Below, one piece after another: positions 17,844 to 25,325 of a stretch of DNA of 64,000 nt (the stretch's first letter is position 1; each line of letters starts with the position of its first letter). The notes beneath the pieces are model-generated. The model saw only the letters and a list, made by a program, of their open reading frames with translations. It ran no database searches and was not told the origin of the DNA. A program made the position numbers and the translations under genes. Source of the stretch: CAWGOF01 sp963824225. Its GTDB lineage: Bacteria > Acidobacteriota > Polarisedimenticolia > Polarisedimenticolales > Polarisedimenticolaceae. The stretch spans positions 1,612,001 to 1,676,000 of the forward strand of contig CAWGOF010000003.1 in NCBI GenBank assembly GCA_963824225.1, written 5' to 3'.

Positions 17844-19063
17844 GCCGCGCTCGCGAACAGCAGGCAGCAGTTCGTCCCGCCGAAGCCGAAGCTGTTCGAC
17901 AGGCCGTAGGCGAACGCCTGGGGCGCCGAACGCTCCGTCGACTCGTCGAACGCCGGACCTTCGGGCGCATCGCGCAGCCTGCGCGTCGGAGGAACCACCT
18001 GATGCGCCAGGCTCAGGACGAGCGTCACGGCCTCGACCCCGCCCGAGCCGCCCAGGAGATGCCCGATCGCGCACTTCGTGAACGTGATCGGAATGGTCGC
18101 GGCCGCGTCGCCGAACACCGCCCGAATCGCCAGCGCCTCGCTCGCGTCGTTGCGCGCCGTGCCCGTGCCGTGGGCGTTGATGTGGCCGATCTCGCCGGGC
18201 GCGAGTCCGGCGCGCGCCAGGGCCTCGGCCATCGCCGCCGCCGCACCTCGCCCTTCGGGATGCGGAGCGGTCATGTGGTGTGCGTCGCAGCTCGCGCCCC
18301 ACGAGACGAGCTCGGCCAGCGGTCGAGCACCGCGCGCCCGGGCCGCGTCGAACCGCTCGAGGACCAGGACGCCCGCGCCTTCCCCGAGCGTCAGCCCGGC
18401 TCGCGACCCGGCCTCGGGGCCCAGGGTCGGGCGCAGGAGTCGGAGCGCGTTGAACCCGGCGAACGTCATCCGACACAGCGCGTCGCCGCCGCCCGCGACC
18501 ATCCCGGGAACCTGCCCCTCGCGCACGAGATCCGCGGCGAAGGCGATCGACAGCGCGGCCGACGCGCACGCGCTCATGTGGGCCAGGCGCGGTCCGCCGG
18601 CTCCGAGCATCCGGGCCACGGCATCGGTCGGGGCCGACGTCGGCGTATGGAGCACCCGGGAGAGACGCGCGCGATCGAGGCCCCGCGCCAGACCCTCGGC
18701 ACACCACAGCTCGGCGCTCGGCATCCCGCCGGCCGTCGAGCCGAGCGCGACCCCGAAGCGCGAGAGCTCGGGCGGCGCGGCCTGCGCCACGGCCTCGGCC
18801 GCCGCGAGCATGCAGAACCGATCGGTGCGCGAGAGGCGTCGACGATCGCGTGGGCGAACGAGCACGAGCGGGCGCGCCGTGAACGGCGGCGCGCGGCGCA
18901 CCTGGGCCGCGACGTCGGTCGCGCATCCCGCCGGATCGAACAGGTCGAGCGGCCCGATCCCCGAGCGTCCGTCGACCAGGTGGGTCCAGAACTCGCGCTG
19001 GTCGGACCCCAGCGCGCTGACGATCCCCACTCCCGTGACCGCGACCCGCGGATCGCGGCTCAC
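17840..19063 (-). CDS. Beta-ketoacyl-ACP synthase (second active ketosynthase)
   Basis: The 407-residue FabF-type condensing enzyme has a full active site: C166 in MSACASAALS, the NAHGTGT histidine, the TFTKCAIGHLLGG lysine and histidine, and the FGFGGTNCCLL end. It differs strongly from the enzyme at 11438, so the two probably use different primers or chain lengths. The GTG start overlaps the stop of the flavoprotein gene and its own stop overlaps the start of its inactive partner, so the three are translationally coupled. In aryl-polyene systems several ketosynthases co-operate with a ketoreductase and dehydratase; none of those is encoded here and they would have to come from primary metabolism or another locus. 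Confidence 0.9.
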   Translation of the reverse strand: MSRDPRVAVTGVGIVSALGSDQREFWTHLVDGRSGIGPLDLFDPAGCATDVAAQVRRAPPFTARPLVLVRPRDRRRLSRTDRFCMLAAAEAVAQAAPPELSRFGVALGSTAGGMPSAELWCAEGLARGLDRARLSRVLHTPTSAPTDAVARMLGAGGPRLAHMSACASAALSIAFAADLVREGQVPGMVAGGGDALCRMTFAGFNALRLLRPTLGPEAGSRAGLTLGEGAGVLVLERFDAARARGARPLAELVSWGASCDAHHMTAPHPEGRGAAAAMAEALARAGLAPGEIGHINAHGTGTARNDASEALAIRAVFGDAAATIPITFTKCAIGHLLGGSGGVEAVTLVLSLAHQVVPPTRRLRDAPEGPAFDESTERSAPQAFAYGLSNSFGFGGTNCCLLFASAA

Positions 19064-20370
19064 GAGGCCGCCTCTTCGAGCACGCGCAGGAGCGCGAGCG
19101 GCGGCGCGAGCCTCATCGAGCGCTGCAGCCGCGTCGCGGCGTAGAAGCACGCGATCCGCGCGCGCATCGCCAGCGGCGGATCGGCCATTCCGGCGAGCAG
19201 GCTGATCACCGCTTCGCGAATCCCGTAGCGTGTCTCGGACTGCAGGAACAGATCGAGGAACCCGGGCTCGTAGAACCGGCGCACGAGCCGCAGGTACGTG
19301 CGAACGTGGTGCCGCACGCGGCGCTCGTACGCCGCAAACGACGCCGGCGCGAGCCCCCGGCCCGACCCGTCGTCGTGCGCCAAGCCACGCACGACCGCGT
19401 CCGCCGCGAGCTCGGCCGAGGACATGGCCAGCCACACGCCGGTCGAGAACACCGGATCGATGAACGCCGCCGCGTCGCCGACGAGCAGGTATCCGTCGCC
19501 CGCGATCGCGGCGCATTCGTAGCTGTAGTCGCTGGCCGCGTAGACCTCGGACACGCGGCGCGCGTCCCGCATCCGCTCGCGCGCCGCGGGGCAGCAGCGC
19601 AGGGAGCGCTCGAGCAGCTCCGCCGGGGGCAGGCCGCAGGACTTGATCCGCGTGCCGTCGGTCACGAGCCCGACGCTCGTGATCCCGTCGGGCAGCGGGA
19701 TCATCCAGAACCAGCCGTCGCGCAGGAGCACGAGCACGATGTCGCCCGCCGCGCGGCCCGCCGCGCGCGGCACGCCCGTGTAGTGCGCGAACACCGCGGC
19801 CTTCCGCAGGTAGGTCATCATCGCGCGCAGCTGGTGCCGCGAGGCCAGGAACGCGTCGCGCCCCGATGCGTCGAGCACGAATCGCACGCGGCACGTTCGC
19901 ACGGCTCCGTCGGGCCGGCGGGCCACGATCTCGCAGCCATCGCGGTGCGACGGCCGGGCGTCGATCACCGCATGCTGCTCGAGCACCTCGGCGCCGTGCG
20001 CGGCGGCGTTGCGCAGCAGCAGCTCGTCGAACCGCGAGCGTAGCACCTGGAACGAGCGCGGATACCCGGCGACGAGCCCGTCCTCGAACACGATCCGGCG
20101 CGTGACCGCGCCGTCGCTCGAGTACAGCTGCACGCCCCACTTCTCGACGAAACACCGCTCGACCGACTCGAGCACGCCGAGCCGGCGCAGCAGGTCGACG
20201 TTGAACGGCAGGAGCGATTCACCGATGTGGAACCGCGGAAACCGCTCCTTCTCGAACAGCACGACGCTGCGTCCCGCGGCCGCGACGAGCGTCGCCGCGG
20301 TCGAGCCGCCCGGACCACCGCCGATGACCGCTACGTCGTGCGTGAAGCCGCCGGCTCCTCGTTCAGGCAA
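19060..20370 (-). CDS. Flavin-dependent halogenase-like monooxygenase
   Basis: The 436-residue FAD enzyme has the Rossmann motif VIGGGPGGSTAATL at 15-28, the EKERFPRFHIGESLLP segment typical of PrnC/CmlS-type halogenases and tailoring oxygenases, and WFWMIP at 221-226. That last motif fits the WxWxIP signature used to recognise flavin-dependent halogenases. The second FAD motif is LLVGDAAAFIDPVFSTGV. Xanthomonadin clusters carry a related enzyme, and xanthomonadins are brominated. Geranylgeranyl-reductase-like or hydroxylase activity is an alternative, because WxWxIP also occurs in some non-halogenating relatives. A flavin reductase is not encoded nearby. The gene is coupled to the ketosynthase by GTGA and to the acyltransferase by an eight-base overlap. 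Confidence 0.82.
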   Translation of the reverse strand: MPERGAGGFTHDVAVIGGGPGGSTAATLVAAAGRSVVLFEKERFPRFHIGESLLPFNVDLLRRLGVLESVERCFVEKWGVQLYSSDGAVTRRIVFEDGLVAGYPRSFQVLRSRFDELLLRNAAAHGAEVLEQHAVIDARPSHRDGCEIVARRPDGAVRTCRVRFVLDASGRDAFLASRHQLRAMMTYLRKAAVFAHYTGVPRAAGRAAGDIVLVLLRDGWFWMIPLPDGITSVGLVTDGTRIKSCGLPPAELLERSLRCCPAARERMRDARRVSEVYAASDYSYECAAIAGDGYLLVGDAAAFIDPVFSTGVWLAMSSAELAADAVVRGLAHDDGSGRGLAPASFAAYERRVRHHVRTYLRLVRRFYEPGFLDLFLQSETRYGIREAVISLLAGMADPPLAMRARIACFYAATRLQRSMRLAPPLALLRVLEEAAS

Positions 20371-21280
20371 CGCTGCGCCCCCGTTCCTCGCCGCCCGGCG
20401 GCTGCGGCCACACGTCGTAGAAATTGAACCACTGATCCGGATAGCGGGCGACGACCGACTCCATCATGTCCACGAGCCGCGCCATGCCGTCCCGCAGCGG
20501 ATCCGCGGTGCGCCGCTCGAACCGCATCGGCGGCAGGGCCAGTAGACGATAGCGCGGTCCGCGATCGAGCAGGACGAACATCGGGAGGAGCGGGGCACCC
20601 GCGGCGAGCGCGAGCTGGATCGGGCCCGTGGGCAGGTCGGCCTCGGCTCCGAAGAACGGAACGCGCATCACCCCCGCCCCGAGCGGCCGATCGAGCTGGA
20701 TCGCCACGACCTCGCCGCGTCCGAGAGCGGCGACGAGCGTCACGGCGAGAGTCGGCGCGCCGAGCTCGTGCACCTGGAGCCGGGCCCACGCGCGCAGCTC
20801 GTCGGCGTAGCGGGCAACGTCCGGCGCGGCCTCGCGGCGCATCACCACGTGCACCGGCACGTCGAAGCGCGACAAGAGCCGCAGCCCGAGGTCCCACTGC
20901 CCGACGTGCATCGTCGCCAGCACGACGCCCTTGCGCTGCGCGAGGAGCGTGTCGAGGGCCACGCCGGCTTCCGCGGCCCCGCTGACGCGCGCGCTCAGGA
21001 CCTCGGGCGGCAGGCGGCGCATCTCGCCGTACGTCACGAGGAACCGACTGAAGTTGTAGAACAGCCGGTACGCGAGGCGCAGGTTGGCCAGGCCCACGGC
21101 ACCGGTGATGCGCCGCAGGTTCCGCCGTGCCGCCGCGCGCTCGCGCGGCATGCACGCGAAGCACGCGAGCGACGTCGCGTGGTGCAGCGGGACCCGCAGG
21201 AGCGGTGGCAACCGCGGCGGGATGCGCAGGAACAGCTCCCACGACAGCTGATGGTTCAGGCCGTGCTGGTACCCACGCAT
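20363..21280 (-). CDS. LpxL/HtrB-like lipid acyltransferase
   Basis: This 305-residue member of the lipid A biosynthesis acyltransferase family moves an acyl group from acyl-ACP to a lipid or sugar hydroxyl on the inner face of the membrane. The catalytic HX4D motif is HVGQWD, H125 and D130. The second block reads VVAIQLDRPLGAGVMRVPFF and the third LPTGPIQLALAAGAPLLPMF. The N-terminal membrane helix is weak. One such enzyme is a regular part of aryl-polyene clusters, where it links the polyene to a phospholipid-like anchor. The ATG at 21280 begins one base before the stop of the HAD gene, so it belongs to the same transcript. Confidence 0.87.
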   Translation of the reverse strand: MRGYQHGLNHQLSWELFLRIPPRLPPLLRVPLHHATSLACFACMPRERAAARRNLRRITGAVGLANLRLAYRLFYNFSRFLVTYGEMRRLPPEVLSARVSGAAEAGVALDTLLAQRKGVVLATMHVGQWDLGLRLLSRFDVPVHVVMRREAAPDVARYADELRAWARLQVHELGAPTLAVTLVAALGRGEVVAIQLDRPLGAGVMRVPFFGAEADLPTGPIQLALAAGAPLLPMFVLLDRGPRYRLLALPPMRFERRTADPLRDGMARLVDMMESVVARYPDQWFNFYDVWPQPPGGEERGRSVA

Positions 21281-21281
21281 C

Positions 21282-22061
21282 TCAGCCGAGACCCAGGAGC
21301 GCCGGCAGCTCGGCGAGCGAGCCGATCGTGGCGTCGGGACGCGCGGCCGCGCGTCCCGCTTCATCCGAGGCGAACTTGCCCGTGCGCACGAGCACACCGC
21401 GGGCCCCGGCAACCTGCGCGCCGTGGACGTCGGCCAGGGCATCGTCGCCGACCATCGCGAGCGCGGACAGCGGGAGTCCGAGCGACCGCGCCGCGGTGTC
21501 GAAGAACTCCGGGCTGGGCTTGCCGACGACGGTCGCCGACCGCGACGTCGCGTACTCCAGGGCCACGACGAACGGCCCGGCGTCGAGCGCCAGCCCGTCC
21601 CGCGTGCTCCAGTACCGGTTCTTCTGCAGCGCCACGAGGTCCGCCCCGTCGAGCACGTGCCGGAACGCCCGGTTCAGCCGCTCGAACGTCCACGAGTGGG
21701 CCAGGTCCCCCACGACGACCGCCTGCGGCCGCGCATCGTCGAGCGCGAACCCAGCGAACTCCTCGCCCGTCGCCTCGGGCACGCACAGCGACACGCGCTC
21801 GATGCCGCGAGCCCGGAGCCAGACCGCCGCGGCGCTCGGCGCGGTGTGGATCTCCTCGGGCCGGGCCTCGACCCCCCAGCGCGCGAGTCGTGCCGCGAGC
21901 GCGGAGCGCGGCATGCGCGTCGTGTTCGTGACGAATCGCACGCCGATCCCCGCGCGTCGAACGAGCGCGAGCGCGTCGGCCGCGCCGGGGATCGCCCGAT
22001 CGTCCTCGTAGACCGTCCCGTCGAGATCGACGAGCACGCCGCGCACGGTACCGCGATCCAT
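21282..22061 (-). CDS. HAD-superfamily hydrolase, NagD/class IIA type
   Basis: This 259-residue phosphatase of the haloacid dehalogenase superfamily has motif I VLVDLDGTVYED with D12 as nucleophile and D14 as acid. Motif II is VRFVTNTTR, the lysine motif is VVGKPSPEFF, and motif III/IV is MVGDDALADVHGAQVAGAR. The class IIA cap lies between motifs II and III, as in NagD, phosphoglycolate phosphatase and LHPP. The natural substrate is not predictable. The gene is eight bases after YciH and directly before the acyltransferase. It could serve the lipid cluster, for example by dephosphorylating a lipid or sugar intermediate, but it may also be a general metabolite phosphatase at its edge. Confidence 0.87.
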   Translation of the reverse strand: MDRGTVRGVLVDLDGTVYEDDRAIPGAADALALVRRAGIGVRFVTNTTRMPRSALAARLARWGVEARPEEIHTAPSAAAVWLRARGIERVSLCVPEATGEEFAGFALDDARPQAVVVGDLAHSWTFERLNRAFRHVLDGADLVALQKNRYWSTRDGLALDAGPFVVALEYATSRSATVVGKPSPEFFDTAARSLGLPLSALAMVGDDALADVHGAQVAGARGVLVRTGKFASDEAGRAAARPDATIGSLAELPALLGLG

Positions 22062-22069
22062 CGCCAGCC

Positions 22070-22423
22070 CTACCCGCGGACGCGGAAACCCTTGCGCTCG
22101 AGCAGCACGCGCAGCGCCGGACGGTGATCGCCCTGGATCTCGATTCGATCGTCTCCCGCCGTTCCTCCGGCGCCACAAGCGCGCTTGAGCTCCGTTGCCA
22201 GCGTGTCGAGGAACGCTCGGTTGCGCGGCAAGCTGTCGATGACCGTGACCGTCTTGCCCGCGCGCCCGGACTTCTCGATGCGCAGCCGGGCGACGATCAC
22301 GCTCGGCACCGGCTCCTCGACCGCCGTCGAGCAGCGGCAGTCCCGCGCGGGCCATCCGCAGCCCGCGCAGCGGCCGGCCGTGTCGGTCGAGTACACGACG
22401 CGGCCCGAGCGTCCGTGGGTCAC
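22070..22423 (-). CDS. yciH: SUI1/eIF1-family translation initiation factor-like protein YciH
   Basis: The 117-residue product has an N-terminal CAGCGWPARDCRC cysteine cluster that can bind zinc. The SUI1 domain follows, with KSGRAGKTVTVIDSLPR, LATELKRACGAGGTAGDD and IEIQGDHRPALRVLLERKGF. Bacterial YciH binds the 30S subunit and is linked to initiation fidelity and stress translation; it is not essential. The GTG start at 22423 overlaps the stop of the membrane-protein gene by four bases (GTGA). Its presence in this operon is probably a matter of position only. Confidence 0.92.
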   Translation of the reverse strand: MTHGRSGRVVYSTDTAGRCAGCGWPARDCRCSTAVEEPVPSVIVARLRIEKSGRAGKTVTVIDSLPRNRAFLDTLATELKRACGAGGTAGDDRIEIQGDHRPALRVLLERKGFRVRG

Positions 22424-22977
22424 GCGGGCCACAGGAACTGGAACGTCAGGCCGGTCAGCACGGAGTAGATCAGGGCGTCGAGGAGTACGCGGAACGTGTT
22501 GCTCCACGGCTGGCCTCTCCAGATCGAGTCCGGGATCGCCCCCAGGCCGTAGGCGACGAACGCGACCGTTCCGGTGATTCGGCACACGGCGATCGGCGCG
22601 GCGCCCGGTGCCAGCGTGTGACGCGCGATGTACGCTGCGACGAAGCTCGCGAGCACGCAGAACCCGAACCACAACCCGAGGTACTTGCCCATCTGCGGCA
22701 CGCCGCTCGGAATCACCGCCAGCATGCCGACCGGGCCGTCGGCGTACTTCTTGACCACCGCGGGATCCTTCATCTGGCTCGGGTCCGAGCAGTGCGGGAT
22801 CACGTACAGCCCGGGAGCCGGATTGCCCTTGCGCACGACGGCACGCACGTCCTCCTCGTTCGACAGACCCCGGTAGTCGGCCTTGTGGTAGCGCAGCACC
22901 ATGTGCACGATCGAGCTGGCGACGAACACGACCACGGCCGAGACGACGACGGGGAGCCACAGGCTTCCGAACGGCAT
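22420..22977 (-). CDS. DUF1761-like integral membrane protein
   Basis: This protein of about 185 residues has four hydrophobic helices: one at the N-terminus (LPVVVSAVVVFVASSIVHMV) and three in the second half. Between the first two lies a soluble loop with HKADYRGLSNEEDV and LYVIPHCSDPSQMKDPAVVK. Small membrane proteins of this type are widespread in soil bacteria and have no known function. The ATG at 22977 follows GGGAGGTGGTC closely and is preferred over an in-frame GTG at 22983. It is the first gene of the operon that runs through YciH and HAD to the ketosynthases, so a promoter should lie at 22978-23021. Confidence 0.7.
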   Translation of the reverse strand: MPFGSLWLPVVVSAVVVFVASSIVHMVLRYHKADYRGLSNEEDVRAVVRKGNPAPGLYVIPHCSDPSQMKDPAVVKKYADGPVGMLAVIPSGVPQMGKYLGLWFGFCVLASFVAAYIARHTLAPGAAPIAVCRITGTVAFVAYGLGAIPDSIWRGQPWSNTFRVLLDALIYSVLTGLTFQFLWPA

Positions 22978-23021
22978 GACCACCTCCCGCCGGCTCGCGC
23001 CGGCGCGGCGATCATACCGCG

Positions 23022-23918
23022 CTAGACCCGCCGATCCTCGAGGTGCCGGACGACCAAGCCCGGCAGGTCGACGACCCCGAGAGACTGCGGACGGGAGAGC
23101 AGGCCGACCGCGTGCGCTGCAGCACCGAGCACACGCATCGCGCTCGAGCCCTGGGCCCGCAGATCACGAATCCCCGTGTCCCCCGCGGACTTCGCGAGCT
23201 TCGCTCCATCGACGCCCAGGATCAGCGGGTGATGCAGGAACCGCGCGGGCGCAGGCCGCCCGAAGAGCCGCGCGAGCTGGATCTGGCGGCCCGTCGAGGC
23301 CAGCAGGTCCTCGCCGCGAACGACGAGGTCGATCCCCTGCTCCATGTCGTCGACGGCGACGGCGAACTGGTACGTCCAGTGGCCCGCGCGCTCGCGGGCC
23401 AGGAGGTCGCCGCACTGCTCGGCCGGCACCTGAACCTGTCCCCCGAGGCGCAGATCGTCGAACACGATCTCCTCGGGATCGAGACGGACGCGGCGCGCAG
23501 CGATGGTGCGCGGGTCGATGCCACGGTCGCGGCACGCTCCCGGGTAGCGCAGCTCTCCGCTCGCCGGGGCGGCGTCGAGGATCTCGCGCCGCGAGCACGT
23601 GCAGGCGTAGGTCAGGTCGCGCGCAGCGAGGCGGTCGAGCGCCGCGACGTACAGCTCGTCGCGCTCGGTCTGTCGCACGGGCGGCGCGTCGGGCGCCAGG
23701 CCCAGCCAGTCCAGGTCCTCGAGCAGCGCTCGTTCGTATTCCGGCCGCGATCGGCCTCGATCGTGGTCCTCGATGCGCAGGAGCACGCGACCGTCGAGCG
23801 CCCGCGCCGCGCCCCAGACCCAGATCGCGCTCGCCACGTGGCCCAGGTGCAGGTAGCCCGTGGGGGCCGGAGCGAACCGTGTCGTGGGTCTTGCGGGAGC
23901 GCTCGGCTGTTGGCTCAT
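23022..23918 (-). CDS. gluQ: Glutamyl-Q tRNA(Asp) synthetase
   Basis: The 298-residue product is a truncated glutamyl-tRNA synthetase consisting only of the catalytic domain. It should glutamylate queuosine at position 34 of tRNA(Asp). The HIGH-like motif is YLHLGH at 22-27 and the KMSKS-like motif is KLAKS near 243. The zinc site is formed by CTCSRREI and, further on, YPGACRDRG. The anticodon-binding domain of true GluRS is absent, as expected for GluQ (about 300 residues). It is transcribed towards the lipid operon with a 44-base gap and diverges from the VapBC pair. Confidence 0.93.
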   Translation of the reverse strand: MSQQPSAPARPTTRFAPAPTGYLHLGHVASAIWVWGAARALDGRVLLRIEDHDRGRSRPEYERALLEDLDWLGLAPDAPPVRQTERDELYVAALDRLAARDLTYACTCSRREILDAAPASGELRYPGACRDRGIDPRTIAARRVRLDPEEIVFDDLRLGGQVQVPAEQCGDLLARERAGHWTYQFAVAVDDMEQGIDLVVRGEDLLASTGRQIQLARLFGRPAPARFLHHPLILGVDGAKLAKSAGDTGIRDLRAQGSSAMRVLGAAAHAVGLLSRPQSLGVVDLPGLVVRHLEDRRV

Positions 23919-23957
23919 CCGCCCTCCGGCTTGCGATACGGCTTACCGTAGCACATG

Positions 23958-23973
23958 ATATGGGTACCCATAT
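23958..23973. promoter_or_regulatory. Palindromic operator over the vapB start codon
   Basis: ATATGGGTACCCATAT is a perfect 16-bp palindrome ending inside the ATG of vapB (23972). VapB-type antitoxins repress their own operon by binding inverted repeats at the promoter or start, so this is the expected autoregulatory operator. It also covers the region next to the gluQ start at 23918. The role is inferred from position and symmetry. Confidence 0.65.
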
Positions 23974-24220
23974 GAAGACCACGATCGAGATCGGCGACGA
24001 GCTCTTGGCCAAGGCCAAGGACGTCGCGCGGCGGGAGCGCACCACGCTGCGCGCCCTGTTCGAGGAAGGCTTGCGCTGGGTGCTGGGTCATCGCCGACAG
24101 CGGATCGAGCGCTTCACGCTGCGCGACGCCGGCGTGTCCGGCCGCGGTGTGCGCCCGGGCCTCGACGAGGGCGACTGGGCCGAGATGCAGGACGTGATCT
24201 ACCGGGGTCGCGGCTCCTGA
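23972..24220 (+). CDS. vapB: VapB-family antitoxin
   Basis: The 82-residue product starts with a ribbon-helix-helix DNA-binding segment, MKTTIEIGDELLAKAKDVAR, then RERTTLRALFEEGLRWVL. This is typical of the VapB-like antitoxins that pair with PIN toxins. The C-terminal part (RDAGVSGRGVRPGLDEGDWA, then EMQDVIYRGRGS) would wrap the toxin active site. An in-frame ATG at 23960 lies inside the palindrome; the ATG at 23972 gives the canonical start. It overlaps the toxin frame at its stop. Confidence 0.87.
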   Translation: MKTTIEIGDELLAKAKDVARRERTTLRALFEEGLRWVLGHRRQRIERFTLRDAGVSGRGVRPGLDEGDWAEMQDVIYRGRGS

Positions 24221-24660
24221 TCGCCGTCGACACGAACCTGCTCGTGTACGCGCACCGCAAAGACTCGCAGTGGCACGAGCCCGCCGCGCGGTGCGTGCGG
24301 CAACTCGCCGAAGGTCGCGCGGCGTGGGCCATCCCGTGGCCCTGCCTCCACGAGTTCCTGGCCATCGTTACCCATCCGCGGATCTACGATCCGCCGACGA
24401 AGCCCGCGCAGGCAACGGCCCAGGTCGGCGCGTGGCTCGAGTCACCGAGCTTGGTTCTGATGGGCGAGACGGAGTCGTATTGGGACACGCTCCGGCCGAC
24501 CCTGGAAGCGTCTCGCGTCGTCGGCTCTCAAGTCCACGATGCCCGGATCGCTGCACTCTGCCGACTGCACGGCGTGCGGGAGCTCTGGACCGCGGACCGT
24601 GACTTCACCCGATTCCGCGAGCTGGCGGTGCGCAATCCGCTCCTGAGATCGTCGGAGTAA
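24217..24660 (+). CDS. vapC: VapC-family PIN-domain ribonuclease toxin
   Basis: This PIN-domain protein of about 147 residues begins IAVDTNLLVYAHRKDS, which holds the first metal-binding Asp. PCLHEFLAIVTHP gives the conserved Glu. VHDARIAALC and TADRDFTRF give the remaining acidic residues of the four-residue Mg site. VapC toxins cut tRNA or rRNA. The start is unusual: upstream of VDTN the frame offers only CTG at 24217 (overlapping the vapB stop) or ATC at 24220, and the first standard codon, GTG at 24244, would remove the first catalytic Asp. Coupled initiation at CTG or ATC is therefore likely. Confidence 0.85.
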   Translation: MIAVDTNLLVYAHRKDSQWHEPAARCVRQLAEGRAAWAIPWPCLHEFLAIVTHPRIYDPPTKPAQATAQVGAWLESPSLVLMGETESYWDTLRPTLEASRVVGSQVHDARIAALCRLHGVRELWTADRDFTRFRELAVRNPLLRSSE

Positions 24661-24747
24661 AAACTCGTAAAACGGCCGGCCTGGCGATCGCCGCGGAGCC
24701 ACAAGGTCGTAGGCTACGCAGTCAGGGGCCGCCAGAGGAGTCCACGG

Positions 24748-25272
24748 ATGCGATCCACCTGGGTTCTCGCGCTCACGATCGGTGGACTGCTCGTCGCCCA
24801 GCCTGCCGGCGGTCAGGTCGGGATGGGCCCGAACCACAAGTCCGGTGCTCCGTTCCGGGCCAAGCTCAGCCCACCGTTGGCCGATGGAACGGTGCTGCTG
24901 GTCAAAGGCCACGTGCGCGATGGCGCGACGGGCGAAGGGATCGACGGTGCGGTGCTCGACGCGTGGCAGGCCGATGCCACGGGCCATTACGACCTCGACG
25001 GCTTCGAGTATCGCGCGCGCGTGTTCACCGACGAGCACGGGTACTTCGAGATCGAGACGATCGTCCCGTCGAACTACGGCCCACCGCCGCACATCCACAT
25101 GATCGTCAGCGCAGCGGGCTATGCCAGGACGGTCACCGAGATGCTGTTCCTCGACCGCGAGCACCCGACGAGCGAGCGCCCCGAGCTGACGCCCAAGCTC
25201 GTCGAGCGCAAGCACGGCGCCAAGACCTACCTCGAGGGGACGTTCGACGTGACGCTGCGCCGCGGCGCGTAG
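24748..25272 (+). CDS. Secreted intradiol ring-cleavage dioxygenase-like protein
   Basis: This 174-residue protein has a signal peptide (WVLALTIGGLLVAQPAGGQ) and an intradiol dioxygenase fold like the protocatechuate 3,4-dioxygenase beta chain: VKGHVRDGATGEGIDGAVLD, AWQADATGHYD, EIETIVPSNYGPPPHIHMIV. The Tyr in GHYD, the Tyr and two His in NYGPPPHIH match the four Fe(III) ligands. The enzyme opens catechol-type rings between the hydroxyl groups. It is shorter than characterised enzymes and exported, like a poorly studied group in soil bacteria thought to act on extracellular aromatics. AGAGGAG precedes the ATG. It stands alone between VapBC and a MscS channel, and no ring-cleavage pathway genes are nearby. 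Confidence 0.8.
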   Translation: MRSTWVLALTIGGLLVAQPAGGQVGMGPNHKSGAPFRAKLSPPLADGTVLLVKGHVRDGATGEGIDGAVLDAWQADATGHYDLDGFEYRARVFTDEHGYFEIETIVPSNYGPPPHIHMIVSAAGYARTVTEMLFLDREHPTSERPELTPKLVERKHGAKTYLEGTFDVTLRRGA

Positions 25273-25325
25273 CCCGGTCGCGCGACCGACCGTCTGCTAT
25301 TCTCCTCGCATCCGCGAGGCGATCG

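Noticed and set aside
22070..22423. YciH and GluQ as parts of the lipid cluster
   Set aside because: They are on the same strand and partly overlap neighbours, but both are general translation and tRNA functions, so they are more likely bystanders.
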